A DNA stretch of 64,000 nt. Source: Oscillospiraceae bacterium. Its GTDB lineage: Bacteria > Bacillota > Clostridia > Oscillospirales > Ruminococcaceae. The translations under genes and the position numbers were made by a program. The DNA lies in contig JAEDDN010000001.1 in the NCBI GenBank assembly GCA_016298065.1, positions 186,001 through 250,000 on the forward strand. Reading direction: 5' to 3'. Positions 26,036-34,805 of the stretch are shown here, one piece after another. Each line of letters starts with the position of its first letter. The first letter of the stretch is position 1. The notes under the pieces are model-generated. The model was not told the origin of the DNA. It worked only from the letters and a program-made list of their open reading frames with translations, and made no database searches.

Positions 26036-26977
26036 ATGAGTAAGGATTACAGCAAACCGATTGTAGAACAACGTGCAGATCCGTATCTTTTAAAGCATAC
26101 TGACGGATATTATTACTTTACAGGTTCTGTACCTGCGTACGACTGTATTGAATTAAGACGTTCGAAAACAATCGACGGCTTGGCTGAGGCCGAAACCGTT
26201 GTAGTTTGGAGAAAGCACGAAAGCGGTATAATGAGCCAGCATATATGGGCTCCGGAATTACATATGTTAAACGGCAAATGGTATATTTACTTTGCCGCAA
26301 GCAAGGCAGACGACATTTGGGCATTAAGACCTTATGTGCTTGAATGTAAGGGCGACGACCCGTTAAAAGACGAGTGGGTAGAATTAGGTATGATGCAGCG
26401 TGCAGACGACGACAACAAATCCTTTACCGACTTTTCACTCGACGCTACAATTTTTGAAAACAAGGGCAAGAATTATTATATCTGGGCTGAAAAGGTTGGC
26501 GGAGAAAAGGGTATATCAAACCTTTACATTGCTGAAATGGAATCTCCGATAAAGCTAAAGACCGTACAATTTTTATTAACTACTCCCGATTACGACTGGG
26601 AAAGAGTTGACTTTTGGGTTAACGAAGGCCCTGCTGTTATAAAAAATAACGGTAAGATCTATGTAACTTTCTCGGCAAGCGGTACAGGTGCTTGTTACTG
26701 TATGGGTATGATGGAAGCCGACGAAAATGCGGATTTATTTGACCGTAATTCCTGGAAAAAATCAAGATACCCGGTACTTAAAACCGATTACGAAAAAGGT
26801 CTTTTCGGACCCGGTCACAACAGCTTCAGCGTTGACGAGGACGGCAATCCGATTTGTGTATACCACGCAAGACCTTATGAAAAGATAGTAGGCGATCCGC
26901 TTTATGATCCAAACCGTCATGCTATGGTTATGCCGATAAAGTGGAACGAGGACGGAAGCCCTAAATTTGAGTTTTAA
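26036..26977 (+). CDS. glycoside hydrolase family 43, probable intracellular arabinofuranosidase-type enzyme
   Basis: A five-bladed beta-propeller hydrolase of family 43. The three catalytic acids can be placed by their motifs: base Asp15 in QRADPYLL, Asp136 in FSLDATIF and acid Glu197 in NEGPAV. The IWAPELHMLNGKWYIYFAAS block is characteristic. There is no signal peptide or carbohydrate-binding module, so it acts inside the cell on imported oligosaccharides. The group resembled is the one with arabinofuranosidase activity, but xylosidase activity cannot be excluded. It stands alone between terminators, with an almost ideal promoter and ribosome site (GGAGG), which suggests high basal expression. 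Confidence 0.85.
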   Translation: MSKDYSKPIVEQRADPYLLKHTDGYYYFTGSVPAYDCIELRRSKTIDGLAEAETVVVWRKHESGIMSQHIWAPELHMLNGKWYIYFAASKADDIWALRPYVLECKGDDPLKDEWVELGMMQRADDDNKSFTDFSLDATIFENKGKNYYIWAEKVGGEKGISNLYIAEMESPIKLKTVQFLLTTPDYDWERVDFWVNEGPAVIKNNGKIYVTFSASGTGACYCMGMMEADENADLFDRNSWKKSRYPVLKTDYEKGLFGPGHNSFSVDEDGNPICVYHARPYEKIVGDPLYDPNRHAMVMPIKWNEDGSPKFEF

Positions 26978-26984
26978 TAATTTT

Positions 26985-27021
26985 AATCAGAGTAGCATAT
27001 TTTTGTTACTCTGATTTTTAA
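26985..27021 (+). terminator. terminator after the GH43 gene
   Basis: AATCAGAGTA (26985-26994) pairs with TACTCTGATT (27007-27016), followed by TTTAATTT. Confidence 0.8.
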
Positions 27022-27028
27022 TTTATGC

Positions 27029-27057
27029 TTGACAAAGTGATTTTAGTGTGGTAAAGT
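27029..27057 (+). promoter_or_regulatory. promoter of the histidine operon
   Basis: TTGACA (27029-27034), a 17-base spacer and TAAAGT (27052-27057) lie 46 bases before hisZ. The leader is too short for a T-box or a classical his attenuator, so regulation by tRNA-His sensing seems unlikely. Confidence 0.75.
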
Positions 27058-27103
27058 ATTACTATGCTAATATTGTGAAGTAATATAAGGGGCAACGAAA
27101 AGT

Positions 27104-28297
27104 ATGAATAAAAACAAACTTATAACTCCGGAAGGAACAAAGGATTATTTATTTGAAGAGGCTTTACTTAAAAAGAATATAGAAAACAGCCTAAGGAGCG
27201 TGTTTCATTACAGAGGCTATAACGAGGTTGTAACTCCGTGTCTTGAATTTTTAGACGTGTTTACCGCAGGAGTAGGCTCGCAGTCTGTAGAGCAGATGTA
27301 TAAGCTTGTGGATTCGAAGGGCAGACTTATGGTTTTGCGTCCCGATTCCACAATGCCTATAGCAAGGCTGTCTGCCACAAGGCTTAAAAACGAGCAGATA
27401 CCGCTTAGATTATATTATAATCAGTCGGTATTTTCGGTTAATCCTGCTATGAGAGGCAGAAGCAACGAGTCTGTACAGGCAGGTATAGAGCTTATAGGCG
27501 TATCAAATAAAAAGTCGGATATCGAGGTTTTGGTTACCGCTACAAAGGCGCTCCAAAATCTTAATATAGATAATTTCAGAATAGAAATAGGACATATAGA
27601 AATATTTAATTCCTTAGTATCTGCACTTAATATTTCGGATTCCACAAAAGAGGAAATTCGCTTTTTTATAGAGTCAAAAAACTTTCCTGCGCTTAATGAT
27701 TTGCTTGATGATTTCGGCGACAGACAGGAAGCTGTAGTGCTTAAAACCTTACCGAGATTATTCGGCGGATATGAGGTATTCGATAAGGCAAGAAAGCTTA
27801 TAAACGATAAAAAGACCGCTTCGGTTTTGAGCTATCTTGAGGACTTATATAAATCCATATCCGAATTAGGCCTTGAGGATAAAATCACCGTTGACTTAGG
27901 TATAGTAAACCGCAACGATTACTATACAGGAATTGTGTTTAAGGGCTATGTTGAGGGCTACGGCGAGGAAGTACTTTCTGGCGGCAGATACGACGGTCTT
28001 ATTAAGGACTTTGGCGAGGATTTAGGCGCGATAGGCTTTGCGGTTAATATCGATTCTGTTGTTAAGGCACTTTTAAACAGTAAAGATCATTCGGTTGAGC
28101 CTGTAACAGCTTTGGTATTTTCTAAGGGTGAGTATCAGATAAAGGCATTAGAATATATTGATTCTTTGGCAGAAAAAAATATTGTCACCGAGTATAGCCT
28201 TTGCGATACCTTAGACGAGGCGATAGCTTATGCCAAATCCAAAAACATAGGCAGAATTGACGTTGTAGACGAAAATATAAAAACCATAAATTTGTAA
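27104..28297 (+). CDS. hisZ: ATP phosphoribosyltransferase regulatory subunit HisZ
   Basis: HisZ is a paralogue of histidyl-tRNA synthetase that lacks the anticodon domain and serves as the regulatory partner of short-form HisG. The 397-residue protein begins GTKDYLFEEALLKKNIE and shows class II synthetase motifs such as LRPDSTMPIARLSA, but does not carry the complete catalytic set of HisRS. It heads the operon directly upstream of a short hisG, as expected for this two-subunit system. Confidence 0.9.
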   Translation: MNKNKLITPEGTKDYLFEEALLKKNIENSLRSVFHYRGYNEVVTPCLEFLDVFTAGVGSQSVEQMYKLVDSKGRLMVLRPDSTMPIARLSATRLKNEQIPLRLYYNQSVFSVNPAMRGRSNESVQAGIELIGVSNKKSDIEVLVTATKALQNLNIDNFRIEIGHIEIFNSLVSALNISDSTKEEIRFFIESKNFPALNDLLDDFGDRQEAVVLKTLPRLFGGYEVFDKARKLINDKKTASVLSYLEDLYKSISELGLEDKITVDLGIVNRNDYYTGIVFKGYVEGYGEEVLSGGRYDGLIKDFGEDLGAIGFAVNIDSVVKALLNSKDHSVEPVTALVFSKGEYQIKALEYIDSLAEKNIVTEYSLCDTLDEAIAYAKSKNIGRIDVVDENIKTINL

Positions 28298-28317
28298 TAC
28301 GGGGGTAAGAAATATAT

Positions 28318-28944
28318 ATGAGACCAGTAAGAATTGCGCTTACAAAAGGGCGTTTGGAAAAAGATACAGTTAAGCTTTTTGAGAAGTTAGGCTATGACTG
28401 TGAGCAGCTTCACAACAAAGGCAGAAAGCTCATTTTACAAATCCCCGACGCAAATATCGAGGTAGTGCTTGCTAAGGCGGCAGACGTAATTACATATATT
28501 GAAAACGGCGTTTGTGATATAGGAGTTGTCGGCAAGGACACCATTATGGAATACGGCGGTTCGTTTTTTGAGGTTTGTGATTTAGGCTTCGGAAAATGTA
28601 AATTTGCGCTTGCAGGTAAAAAGGGAGCCGACTTTTATGCAGGACATTCCGAAAAAACCATCGCTACAAAATATCCGAATATTGCAAGACGATTCTTTAA
28701 CGGCAAGGGAATGGACATAAGAATAGTAAAAATCGAAGGCTCTGTAGAATTAGCGCCGTTATTGTCGCTTGCAGACGCCATTGTGGATATAGTTGAAACA
28801 GGCTCGACCTTAAAGGAAAACGGCTTAGAGGTTTTTGAGGATATTGCGCCGATTTCGGCAAGACTTATAGTTAATACCGCAAGCCTTAAAATGAATAAAG
28901 AGGCTGTGGAAAACATTATAAATCAAATTGAATCTGTAAAATAA
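28318..28944 (+). CDS. hisG: ATP phosphoribosyltransferase catalytic subunit, short form
   Basis: It catalyses the first step of histidine synthesis, joining ATP and PRPP. At 208 residues it lacks the C-terminal ACT-like regulatory domain of the long form (about 290) and so depends on HisZ. Visible motifs are IALTKGRLEKDTVKLFEKLG at the N-terminus, DIGVVGKDTIME and the PRPP-binding VDIVETGSTLKENGL. It follows hisZ by 20 bases. Confidence 0.95.
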   Translation: MRPVRIALTKGRLEKDTVKLFEKLGYDCEQLHNKGRKLILQIPDANIEVVLAKAADVITYIENGVCDIGVVGKDTIMEYGGSFFEVCDLGFGKCKFALAGKKGADFYAGHSEKTIATKYPNIARRFFNGKGMDIRIVKIEGSVELAPLLSLADAIVDIVETGSTLKENGLEVFEDIAPISARLIVNTASLKMNKEAVENIINQIESVK

Positions 28945-28959
28945 GGAAAGTGTTTTGTT

Positions 28960-30246
28960 ATGATACAAATAATTAAAGCTGACGGTACAAATGAAAAAAA
29001 ATACATTGATATTTTAAAGAGCAGAAGCACACAGGTAAATAAAGCCGTTACAGAGTCGGTTCAGAGCATAATAAACGACGTTAAAGAAAACGGCGATGAG
29101 GCTGTTTTAGAATATACAAAAAAGTTTGACGGCAAGCTTCCAAAGTTTATAGAAGTACCCCGTGAGGAGATACAAAACGCTCTTACCGAAGCTGACGAGG
29201 ACTATGTAAATGCGCTTTTGAACGCAATAGAAAATATCACCGATTTCCACTCAAGACAAAAACATCAGAGTATGATAAACACAAAGGAAAACGGAGTTAT
29301 ATTAGGTCAGCGTATAAGAGGGCTTGAAAGGGTAGGAATTTACGTTCCGGGCGGTACTGCGGCTTATCCGTCATCAGTCTTGATGAACGCTATACCTGCT
29401 AAGATTGCAGGCGTAAAGGAAATTGTTATGATGACGCCGCCTACATCTGACGGCACACCTAATCCCGATATACTTGTTGCCGCAGCGCTTTGCGGTGTTG
29501 ACAGAGTATTTACTTTAGGAGGTGCTCAGGCTATTGCCGCATTGGCTTACGGTACCGAGTCTGTACCAAAGGTCGATAAAATCGTAGGTCCGGGTAACAT
29601 TTATGTTGCTACCGCTAAAAAGCTGCTTTACGGTATTGTAGATATTGATATGATAGCAGGTCCGAGCGAAATTTTAATACTGGCTGACGAAACTGCACCG
29701 GCAAAATTTGTTGCCGCAGACCTTATGAGTCAGGCAGAGCACGACGTTTTGGCTTCGGCTATACTTGTTACTACCTCTTTAGAGCTTGCAAAACAAACGG
29801 TAGAGGAAATTAAAAAGCAGTCCGAAAGTCTTTCGAGAAAAGAAATAATCCAAAAGTCGCTTAAGGATTACGGCGCAATATTTGTGTGCGACAACATAGA
29901 TTACGCTGTTAAAATGGCAAATGATTTTGCCCCCGAGCACTTAGAGGTTATGGTTAAAAACCCTATGGAATATATCGGAAAGCTTGATAACGCAGGCTCT
30001 GTATTCTTAGGCAACTATGCGCCTGAACCGTTAGGGGATTACTATGCAGGTCCTAACCACGTTTTACCCACAAGCGGTACTGCAAGATTTTTCTCACCTT
30101 TGTCGGTAGACGCTTTTGTGAAAAAATCGAGCTATATTTACTATACAGACGAGGCTTTAAGAGAGGCTCACGACGATATTGTTTTACTTGCAAACCGTGA
30201 GGGACTTACTGCTCACGCAAATTCAATCATAGTACGTTATAAATAA
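28960..30246 (+). CDS. hisD: histidinol dehydrogenase
   Basis: The enzyme carries out the last two oxidations, from histidinol to histidine, with NAD and a zinc ion. Conserved blocks include RVGIYVPGGTAAYPSSVLMN, GPGNIYVATAKKLLYG, DMIAGPSEILILAD, DLMSQAEHD (zinc ligands) and GPNHVLPTSGTARF. 428 residues is standard. GGAAAG precedes the ATG. Confidence 0.96.
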   Translation: MIQIIKADGTNEKKYIDILKSRSTQVNKAVTESVQSIINDVKENGDEAVLEYTKKFDGKLPKFIEVPREEIQNALTEADEDYVNALLNAIENITDFHSRQKHQSMINTKENGVILGQRIRGLERVGIYVPGGTAAYPSSVLMNAIPAKIAGVKEIVMMTPPTSDGTPNPDILVAAALCGVDRVFTLGGAQAIAALAYGTESVPKVDKIVGPGNIYVATAKKLLYGIVDIDMIAGPSEILILADETAPAKFVAADLMSQAEHDVLASAILVTTSLELAKQTVEEIKKQSESLSRKEIIQKSLKDYGAIFVCDNIDYAVKMANDFAPEHLEVMVKNPMEYIGKLDNAGSVFLGNYAPEPLGDYYAGPNHVLPTSGTARFFSPLSVDAFVKKSSYIYYTDEALREAHDDIVLLANREGLTAHANSIIVRYK

Positions 30247-30259
30247 AGGGAGCTTTTAA

Positions 30260-31321
30260 ATGAAATATAACATACCCGACAGGATAAAAAGCCTAACCCC
30301 TTATGAGCCTATAACCGAAAAATACGACACAAGGCTTGACGCAAATGAATCCTGCTTTAATTTAAAAGATGAACAGTTAAATAAAATAGCTAAGCGTGTG
30401 AAGTCACTCGAATTTAACCGTTATCCCGACCCTTATGCAAACGCAGTAAGAGAAAAATTCGCTGACTATTACAATATAGATAAAAACCTTATAACTGTAG
30501 GCAACGGCTCGGACGAGCTTATCGCCTTGATGATGGGAACTTTATTCAGCACGGGTGATAAGTTAGCCGTACTTTCAAATGACTTTAGTATGTACAGGGT
30601 ATATGCTCAAAGCTACGGCTTAGAATGCGACGTTATACCTAAAAGAGAGGATTTAACTGTTGACATTGACACTGTTTTAGATTACATTGATAATAACGGT
30701 ATATCGGGCATTGTGTTTTCAAATCCCTGTAACCCGACCTCGCTCGGAGTAAAAAGGGAAGAGATTATCCGCTTGTTAGACTCTACCGATGCTTTGGTAA
30801 TATTAGACGAAGCATATATGGACTTTTGGGATCAGTCGGTAATAGATAAGGTTAATTGTTATGATAATCTTATAATCTTAAAGACCTGCTCTAAGGCGAT
30901 AGGGCTTGCAGGAGTAAGGCTTGGTTTTGCCATAGCTAATAAGACGCTTACCGATGTTTTACAGGCGGTAAAATCGCCCTATAACGTAAACGTCTTATCA
31001 CAGCTTGTAGGCGAAGAGGTTTTAAGCGACAAGGAGTATTTAAGCTTTGCTTCAAAAACGCTTGCACTTCAAACCAAAAGCTTATACGCCGAAATTTTAA
31101 AGCTATCAAAAGAGTATAGTAATATTCTTAAAACGGTATATGAACCGTGTACAAATTTTGTGTTTGTAAAAACTGCGTATAGCGACAAAATCTTTAACGC
31201 TATGCTTAATGAATCGGTAGCTATAAGAAATATGAACGGATATATAAGAATCTGTACCGGCACCGAAGAGGAAAACAAAATATTCATAAGTAAGCTAAAT
31301 GAGTTTTTAAATACTTTATAA
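30260..31321 (+). CDS. hisC: histidinol-phosphate aminotransferase
   Basis: A PLP enzyme of fold type I that transaminates imidazole acetol phosphate with glutamate. The 353-residue chain shows GNGSDELIALMMG, the NPCNPTSLG motif (Asn and Pro near the PLP ring), LDEAYMDFW, and the PLP lysine in TCSKAIGLAGVRLG near residue 211. It lies 13 bases after hisD. Confidence 0.94.
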   Translation: MKYNIPDRIKSLTPYEPITEKYDTRLDANESCFNLKDEQLNKIAKRVKSLEFNRYPDPYANAVREKFADYYNIDKNLITVGNGSDELIALMMGTLFSTGDKLAVLSNDFSMYRVYAQSYGLECDVIPKREDLTVDIDTVLDYIDNNGISGIVFSNPCNPTSLGVKREEIIRLLDSTDALVILDEAYMDFWDQSVIDKVNCYDNLIILKTCSKAIGLAGVRLGFAIANKTLTDVLQAVKSPYNVNVLSQLVGEEVLSDKEYLSFASKTLALQTKSLYAEILKLSKEYSNILKTVYEPCTNFVFVKTAYSDKIFNAMLNESVAIRNMNGYIRICTGTEEENKIFISKLNEFLNTL

Positions 31322-31346
31322 AATAAAGATGTGAAAGGAGCTTTTT

Positions 31347-31928
31347 ATGAGAACTTCCGAAGTATCTAGAAAGACAAAAGAAACTGACATTTCCGTTAGC
31401 ATAAACCTTGACGGAAATAAAAACAACAGAATAAGCACTAATATAGGCTTTTTTGACCACATGTTAAATGCGCTCGCCGTACACTCGGGAATTGATATGC
31501 AGATAAGGACCGAAGGCGACATATATGTGGATTGTCATCATTCTATTGAGGATACGGGCATTGTATTAGGTAAGGCGTTAGCCGAAGCACTTGGAGATAA
31601 AAGCGGTATCGCACGTTACGGAAGTGCGTTTATTCCTATGGACGAAGCACTTGGCTTTGCTTCGGTCGACATAAGCGGCAGACCGTATTTGGTTTTTGAC
31701 TGTGAATTTGAAAACGACAGCATAGGCGATATGGATACTCAAATGGTTGAGGAATTTTTCAGAGCCTTAGCGTTTAACGCAGGTATTACCTTGCACATAA
31801 AATGCGAATACGGCAAAAACGAGCACCACAAGGTAGAGGCTATATTTAAGGCTGTTGCTTATGCCTTAAAGCAGGCTATAAAGCCTTTAGATGACGACAG
31901 CCCTTTATCCACTAAGGGAATATTATAA
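31347..31928 (+). CDS. hisB: imidazoleglycerol-phosphate dehydratase
   Basis: This is the manganese-dependent dehydratase. The 193 residues form only the dehydratase, with no phosphatase domain as in the bifunctional enzyme of enterobacteria. The metal-binding motifs are GFFDHMLNALAVHSG, DCHHSIEDTGIVLG and the C-terminal CEYGKNEHHKVEAIFKA. A separate histidinol-phosphate phosphatase is therefore required, and it is not in this operon. Confidence 0.96.
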   Translation: MRTSEVSRKTKETDISVSINLDGNKNNRISTNIGFFDHMLNALAVHSGIDMQIRTEGDIYVDCHHSIEDTGIVLGKALAEALGDKSGIARYGSAFIPMDEALGFASVDISGRPYLVFDCEFENDSIGDMDTQMVEEFFRALAFNAGITLHIKCEYGKNEHHKVEAIFKAVAYALKQAIKPLDDDSPLSTKGIL

Positions 31929-31950
31929 GCATTAAGGAGAAAAAGCTTTA

Positions 31951-32559
31951 ATGATTGCAATAATAGATTACGGAGCAGGTAATTTATTCAGTGTAAAAAA
32001 TGCGCTCGAATATATAGGAGAAAGCTATATAATTACAAATAAAAAATCTGATATCGAAAAAGCAGACAGCCTTATTCTGCCGGGCGTAGGCGCTTATCCC
32101 TACGCTATGAAAATGTTAAAGGACACAGGGCTTATATCGCTCATTAAAGAGCAGGTAGCTACAAAACCCTTACTTGGAATTTGTCTTGGTATGCAGATGT
32201 TATTTGACGAAAGTACGGAATTTGAGCTTACAAAGGGTTTAGGACTTATTAACGGTAGGGTAGACGATATAGTTACCTCGCCTGAACTGAAGATACCTCA
32301 CATGGGTTGGAACGAGCTTATAATAAACGATAAGTCAAATCCGCTTTTAAAAGGTATTTCAGACGGTGACTGCGTTTACTTTGTGCATTCCTTTATGGCG
32401 TATACCGACGATGAAAACATTACTGCTCACTGTGATTACGGTGTAAAGGTACCTGCCTTAACATCAAAAGACAATGTATACGGTGCGCAATTTCACCCTG
32501 AAAAAAGCGGAGAAACCGGTCTTACTATCCTAAGAAACTTCGGAGGCTTAACAAAATGA
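31951..32559 (+). CDS. hisH: imidazole glycerol phosphate synthase, glutamine amidotransferase subunit
   Basis: A class I glutaminase that feeds ammonia to HisF. The catalytic cysteine is in LGICLGMQMLFD near residue 78, and the His-Glu pair is in QFHPEKSG near the C-terminus. The N-terminus IAIIDYGAGNLFSVKNALE is typical. The last four bases overlap the start of hisA (ATGA), so translation is coupled. Confidence 0.96.
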   Translation: MIAIIDYGAGNLFSVKNALEYIGESYIITNKKSDIEKADSLILPGVGAYPYAMKMLKDTGLISLIKEQVATKPLLGICLGMQMLFDESTEFELTKGLGLINGRVDDIVTSPELKIPHMGWNELIINDKSNPLLKGISDGDCVYFVHSFMAYTDDENITAHCDYGVKVPALTSKDNVYGAQFHPEKSGETGLTILRNFGGLTK

Positions 32560-33278
32560 TAATTTTACCTGCAATAGATATAAAAGACGGTAGCTGCGTA
32601 AGACTTGTAAAGGGCGATTATAATACTGCACATAAGGTTGCCGAAGATCCGTTTGTAACAGCAAAAAACTTTGAAAAAGCAGGCGCTGAGTATCTTCATA
32701 TGGTTGACTTGGACGGTGCAAAGGACGCTAAAACCGTAAACAGAGATTTGTTTTATGAAATGGCAAAAAGCACCTCTTTAAAGATTGAACTCGGCGGAGG
32801 AATAAGAAACCTTGATACTATAGAGGACTACCTTAAAAACGGCATAAACAGGGTTATATTAGGCTCTGTAGCTATAAAAAATCCCACCCTTGTAAAGACT
32901 GCGATTAAGGAATTCGGTGCAGAGAGAATAGTTGTAGGAATTGATGCAAAGAACGAAATGGTGGCTACTGAGGGCTGGCTTGATACCTCTGATGTAAATT
33001 ATATTGATTTGGCTTGTCAAATGGAAAAAGCAGGCGTTAAATATATAGTTTTCACCGATATTTCCAAAGACGGAACGCTAAAGGGACCTAATTTAAAACA
33101 GCTTGATAACATAAATAAGGCTGTAGGCTGCAATATTATTGCGAGTGGCGGAATAAGGGATATAAGCAATATAAGCGCTTGTAAAGCACTTAATTTGTAC
33201 GGCGTTATATGCGGTAAGTCGCTTTATGAGGGTACCCTTGACTTAAAAACGGCCATTGATTTATCAAAAGGAGAATAA
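32556..33278 (+). CDS. hisA: ProFAR isomerase HisA
   Basis: A TIM-barrel isomerase acting on the fourth intermediate of the pathway. The catalytic Asp8 is in LPAIDIKDGSCVRLVKGD and the second Asp is in FTDISKDGTLKGPN. Phosphate-binding glycines are in ELGGGIRNLD and IASGGIRDISN. 240 residues is normal. It starts with a 4-base overlap with hisH. Confidence 0.95.
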   Translation: MIILPAIDIKDGSCVRLVKGDYNTAHKVAEDPFVTAKNFEKAGAEYLHMVDLDGAKDAKTVNRDLFYEMAKSTSLKIELGGGIRNLDTIEDYLKNGINRVILGSVAIKNPTLVKTAIKEFGAERIVVGIDAKNEMVATEGWLDTSDVNYIDLACQMEKAGVKYIVFTDISKDGTLKGPNLKQLDNINKAVGCNIIASGGIRDISNISACKALNLYGVICGKSLYEGTLDLKTAIDLSKGE

Positions 33279-33281
33279 TAT

Positions 33282-34043
33282 ATGCTGACAAAAAGAATAA
33301 TCCCTTGTCTTGATGTTCGAGGCGGACGTGTGGTAAAGGGAATTAACTTTGTTGGAATAAAAGATGTCGGCGACCCTGTAGAATGTGCAAAAATGTATAA
33401 CGAGCAGGGCGCAGATGAAATAGTTTTTTTGGATATTACCGCTTCCCACGAGGGCAGGGGCACGATACTCGATGTCGTTGAAAGAACGGCTAAAGAGGTT
33501 TTTGTACCATTAACTGTAGGCGGTGGAATAAGAACCATAGACGATTTTAAAAGTACCTTGCGTGCAGGTGCCGATAAAGTATCGGTAAACTCTGCGGCGG
33601 TACACAATCCCAATCTTATATATGAAGCCGCCGACAAATTCGGCAGTCAGTGCGTTGTGTGCGCTATAGATGCAAAGCGTATAAACGGCAAATTCAACGT
33701 GGTTATAAACGGTGGCAGAATTGATACCGGTTTAGACGCTATCGAGTGGGCAAAAAAGGCGGTTGAGCTTGGCGCAGGTGAGCTTTTGGTAACTTCAATG
33801 GATACCGACGGCACTAAGAGCGGATTTGACATAGAGCTTTTAAATGAGATATGTCCTCTTGTAAACGTACCTGTAATTGCAAGCGGCGGTTGCGGTACTT
33901 TAGAGCATTTTTCAGACGTGTTTTTAAAAACAGGTACTGACGCTGCGCTTGCGGCTTCGCTTTTTCACTACAGAGAGCTGACTGTTCCCGAAGTAAAAAA
34001 TCACTTAAAATCAAAGGGCATACCTGTCAGACTTAGTAAATAA
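33282..34043 (+). CDS. hisF: imidazole glycerol phosphate synthase, cyclase subunit HisF
   Basis: A TIM-barrel cyclase that works with HisH and also releases AICAR into purine synthesis. The catalytic Asp11 is in IPCLDVRGGRVVKG and the second Asp is in LVTSMDTDGTKSGFD. The paralogy with the adjacent hisA is evident in the half-barrel repeats. 253 residues is standard. Four bases separate it from hisA. Confidence 0.96.
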   Translation: MLTKRIIPCLDVRGGRVVKGINFVGIKDVGDPVECAKMYNEQGADEIVFLDITASHEGRGTILDVVERTAKEVFVPLTVGGGIRTIDDFKSTLRAGADKVSVNSAAVHNPNLIYEAADKFGSQCVVCAIDAKRINGKFNVVINGGRIDTGLDAIEWAKKAVELGAGELLVTSMDTDGTKSGFDIELLNEICPLVNVPVIASGGCGTLEHFSDVFLKTGTDAALAASLFHYRELTVPEVKNHLKSKGIPVRLSK

Positions 34044-34053
34044 GGAGTTTATT

Positions 34054-34377
34054 ATGGATTTTGATAAATATTTTGTAAAGGACAAGCTTATTCCCGCAAT
34101 AGTGGTTGAGGAAACAAACGGCGAGGTTTTAATGCTTGCGTATATGAATAGGGAAAGCCTTGAAAAAACCTTTCAGACAGGCTATACTTGGTTTTACAGC
34201 CGTTCACGCAAGGAGCTTTGGAACAAAGGCGCTACAAGCGGTAATTTACAAAAGGTTGTAAGCATTACCGCCGACTGTGACGATGATACCTTGCTTGTAA
34301 AGGTACATCAAACGGGAGTAGCCTGTCATACAGGTAATTATTCCTGCTTTTTTAAAGAAATATATAAGGGAGAGTAA
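34054..34377 (+). CDS. hisI: phosphoribosyl-AMP cyclohydrolase
   Basis: A zinc- and magnesium-dependent cyclohydrolase of 107 residues. It shows VLMLAYMNRESLEKT, FYSRSRKELWNKGATSGN and VHQTGVACHTGNYSCF with the metal-binding cysteines. It is encoded separately from hisE, which follows after 5 bases; many bacteria fuse the two. Confidence 0.95.
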   Translation: MDFDKYFVKDKLIPAIVVEETNGEVLMLAYMNRESLEKTFQTGYTWFYSRSRKELWNKGATSGNLQKVVSITADCDDDTLLVKVHQTGVACHTGNYSCFFKEIYKGE

Positions 34378-34382
34378 ATAAA

Positions 34383-34712
34383 ATGACAAACGATACTTTA
34401 AAGGGCTTATATGAAGTTGTAAAACAGCGCAAGGAAAATTATGAGGAAGGCTCTTACACCTGTTATCTTTTTGATAAGGGACTTGATAAAATCTTAAAAA
34501 AATGCGGTGAAGAGTGTTCGGAAATGATTATAGCATCAAAAAACACCGATAAAGGCGAGCTTGAGGGCGAAATTTGCGACCTTATTTATCATATGATGGT
34601 GCTTATGGTCGAAAAGGGCGTCGAGCTTGACGATATTATTGCCGTACTCGAAAAGCGCAGACAAAAAATCGGCAATCTTAAAAAGTTTCATGTAGTTGAT
34701 AAGGATTCTTAA
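34383..34712 (+). CDS. hisE: phosphoribosyl-ATP pyrophosphatase
   Basis: A MazG-like all-alpha pyrophosphohydrolase of 109 residues that opens the pathway after HisG. The metal-binding block is KKCGEECSEMIIASKN followed by ELEGEICDLIYHMMVLM. It ends the his operon and is followed by a strong terminator. Confidence 0.95.
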   Translation: MTNDTLKGLYEVVKQRKENYEEGSYTCYLFDKGLDKILKKCGEECSEMIIASKNTDKGELEGEICDLIYHMMVLMVEKGVELDDIIAVLEKRRQKIGNLKKFHVVDKDS

Positions 34713-34716
34713 TATA

Positions 34717-34749
34717 AAAAAATCGTGGTTTTTTTAACCACGATTTTTT
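34717..34749. terminator. bidirectional terminator between hisE and the Xer recombinase gene
   Basis: A 14-base-pair stem (AATCGTGGTT at 34721-34730 with AACCACGATT at 34736-34745, extended by A/T pairs) has T-runs on both strands. Confidence 0.9.
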
Positions 34750-34805
34750 GTTTCTTTAAAAAGAAATTAGGAATATATTTACAGCAAAAAGGGGAGAGGG
34801 GAAGA

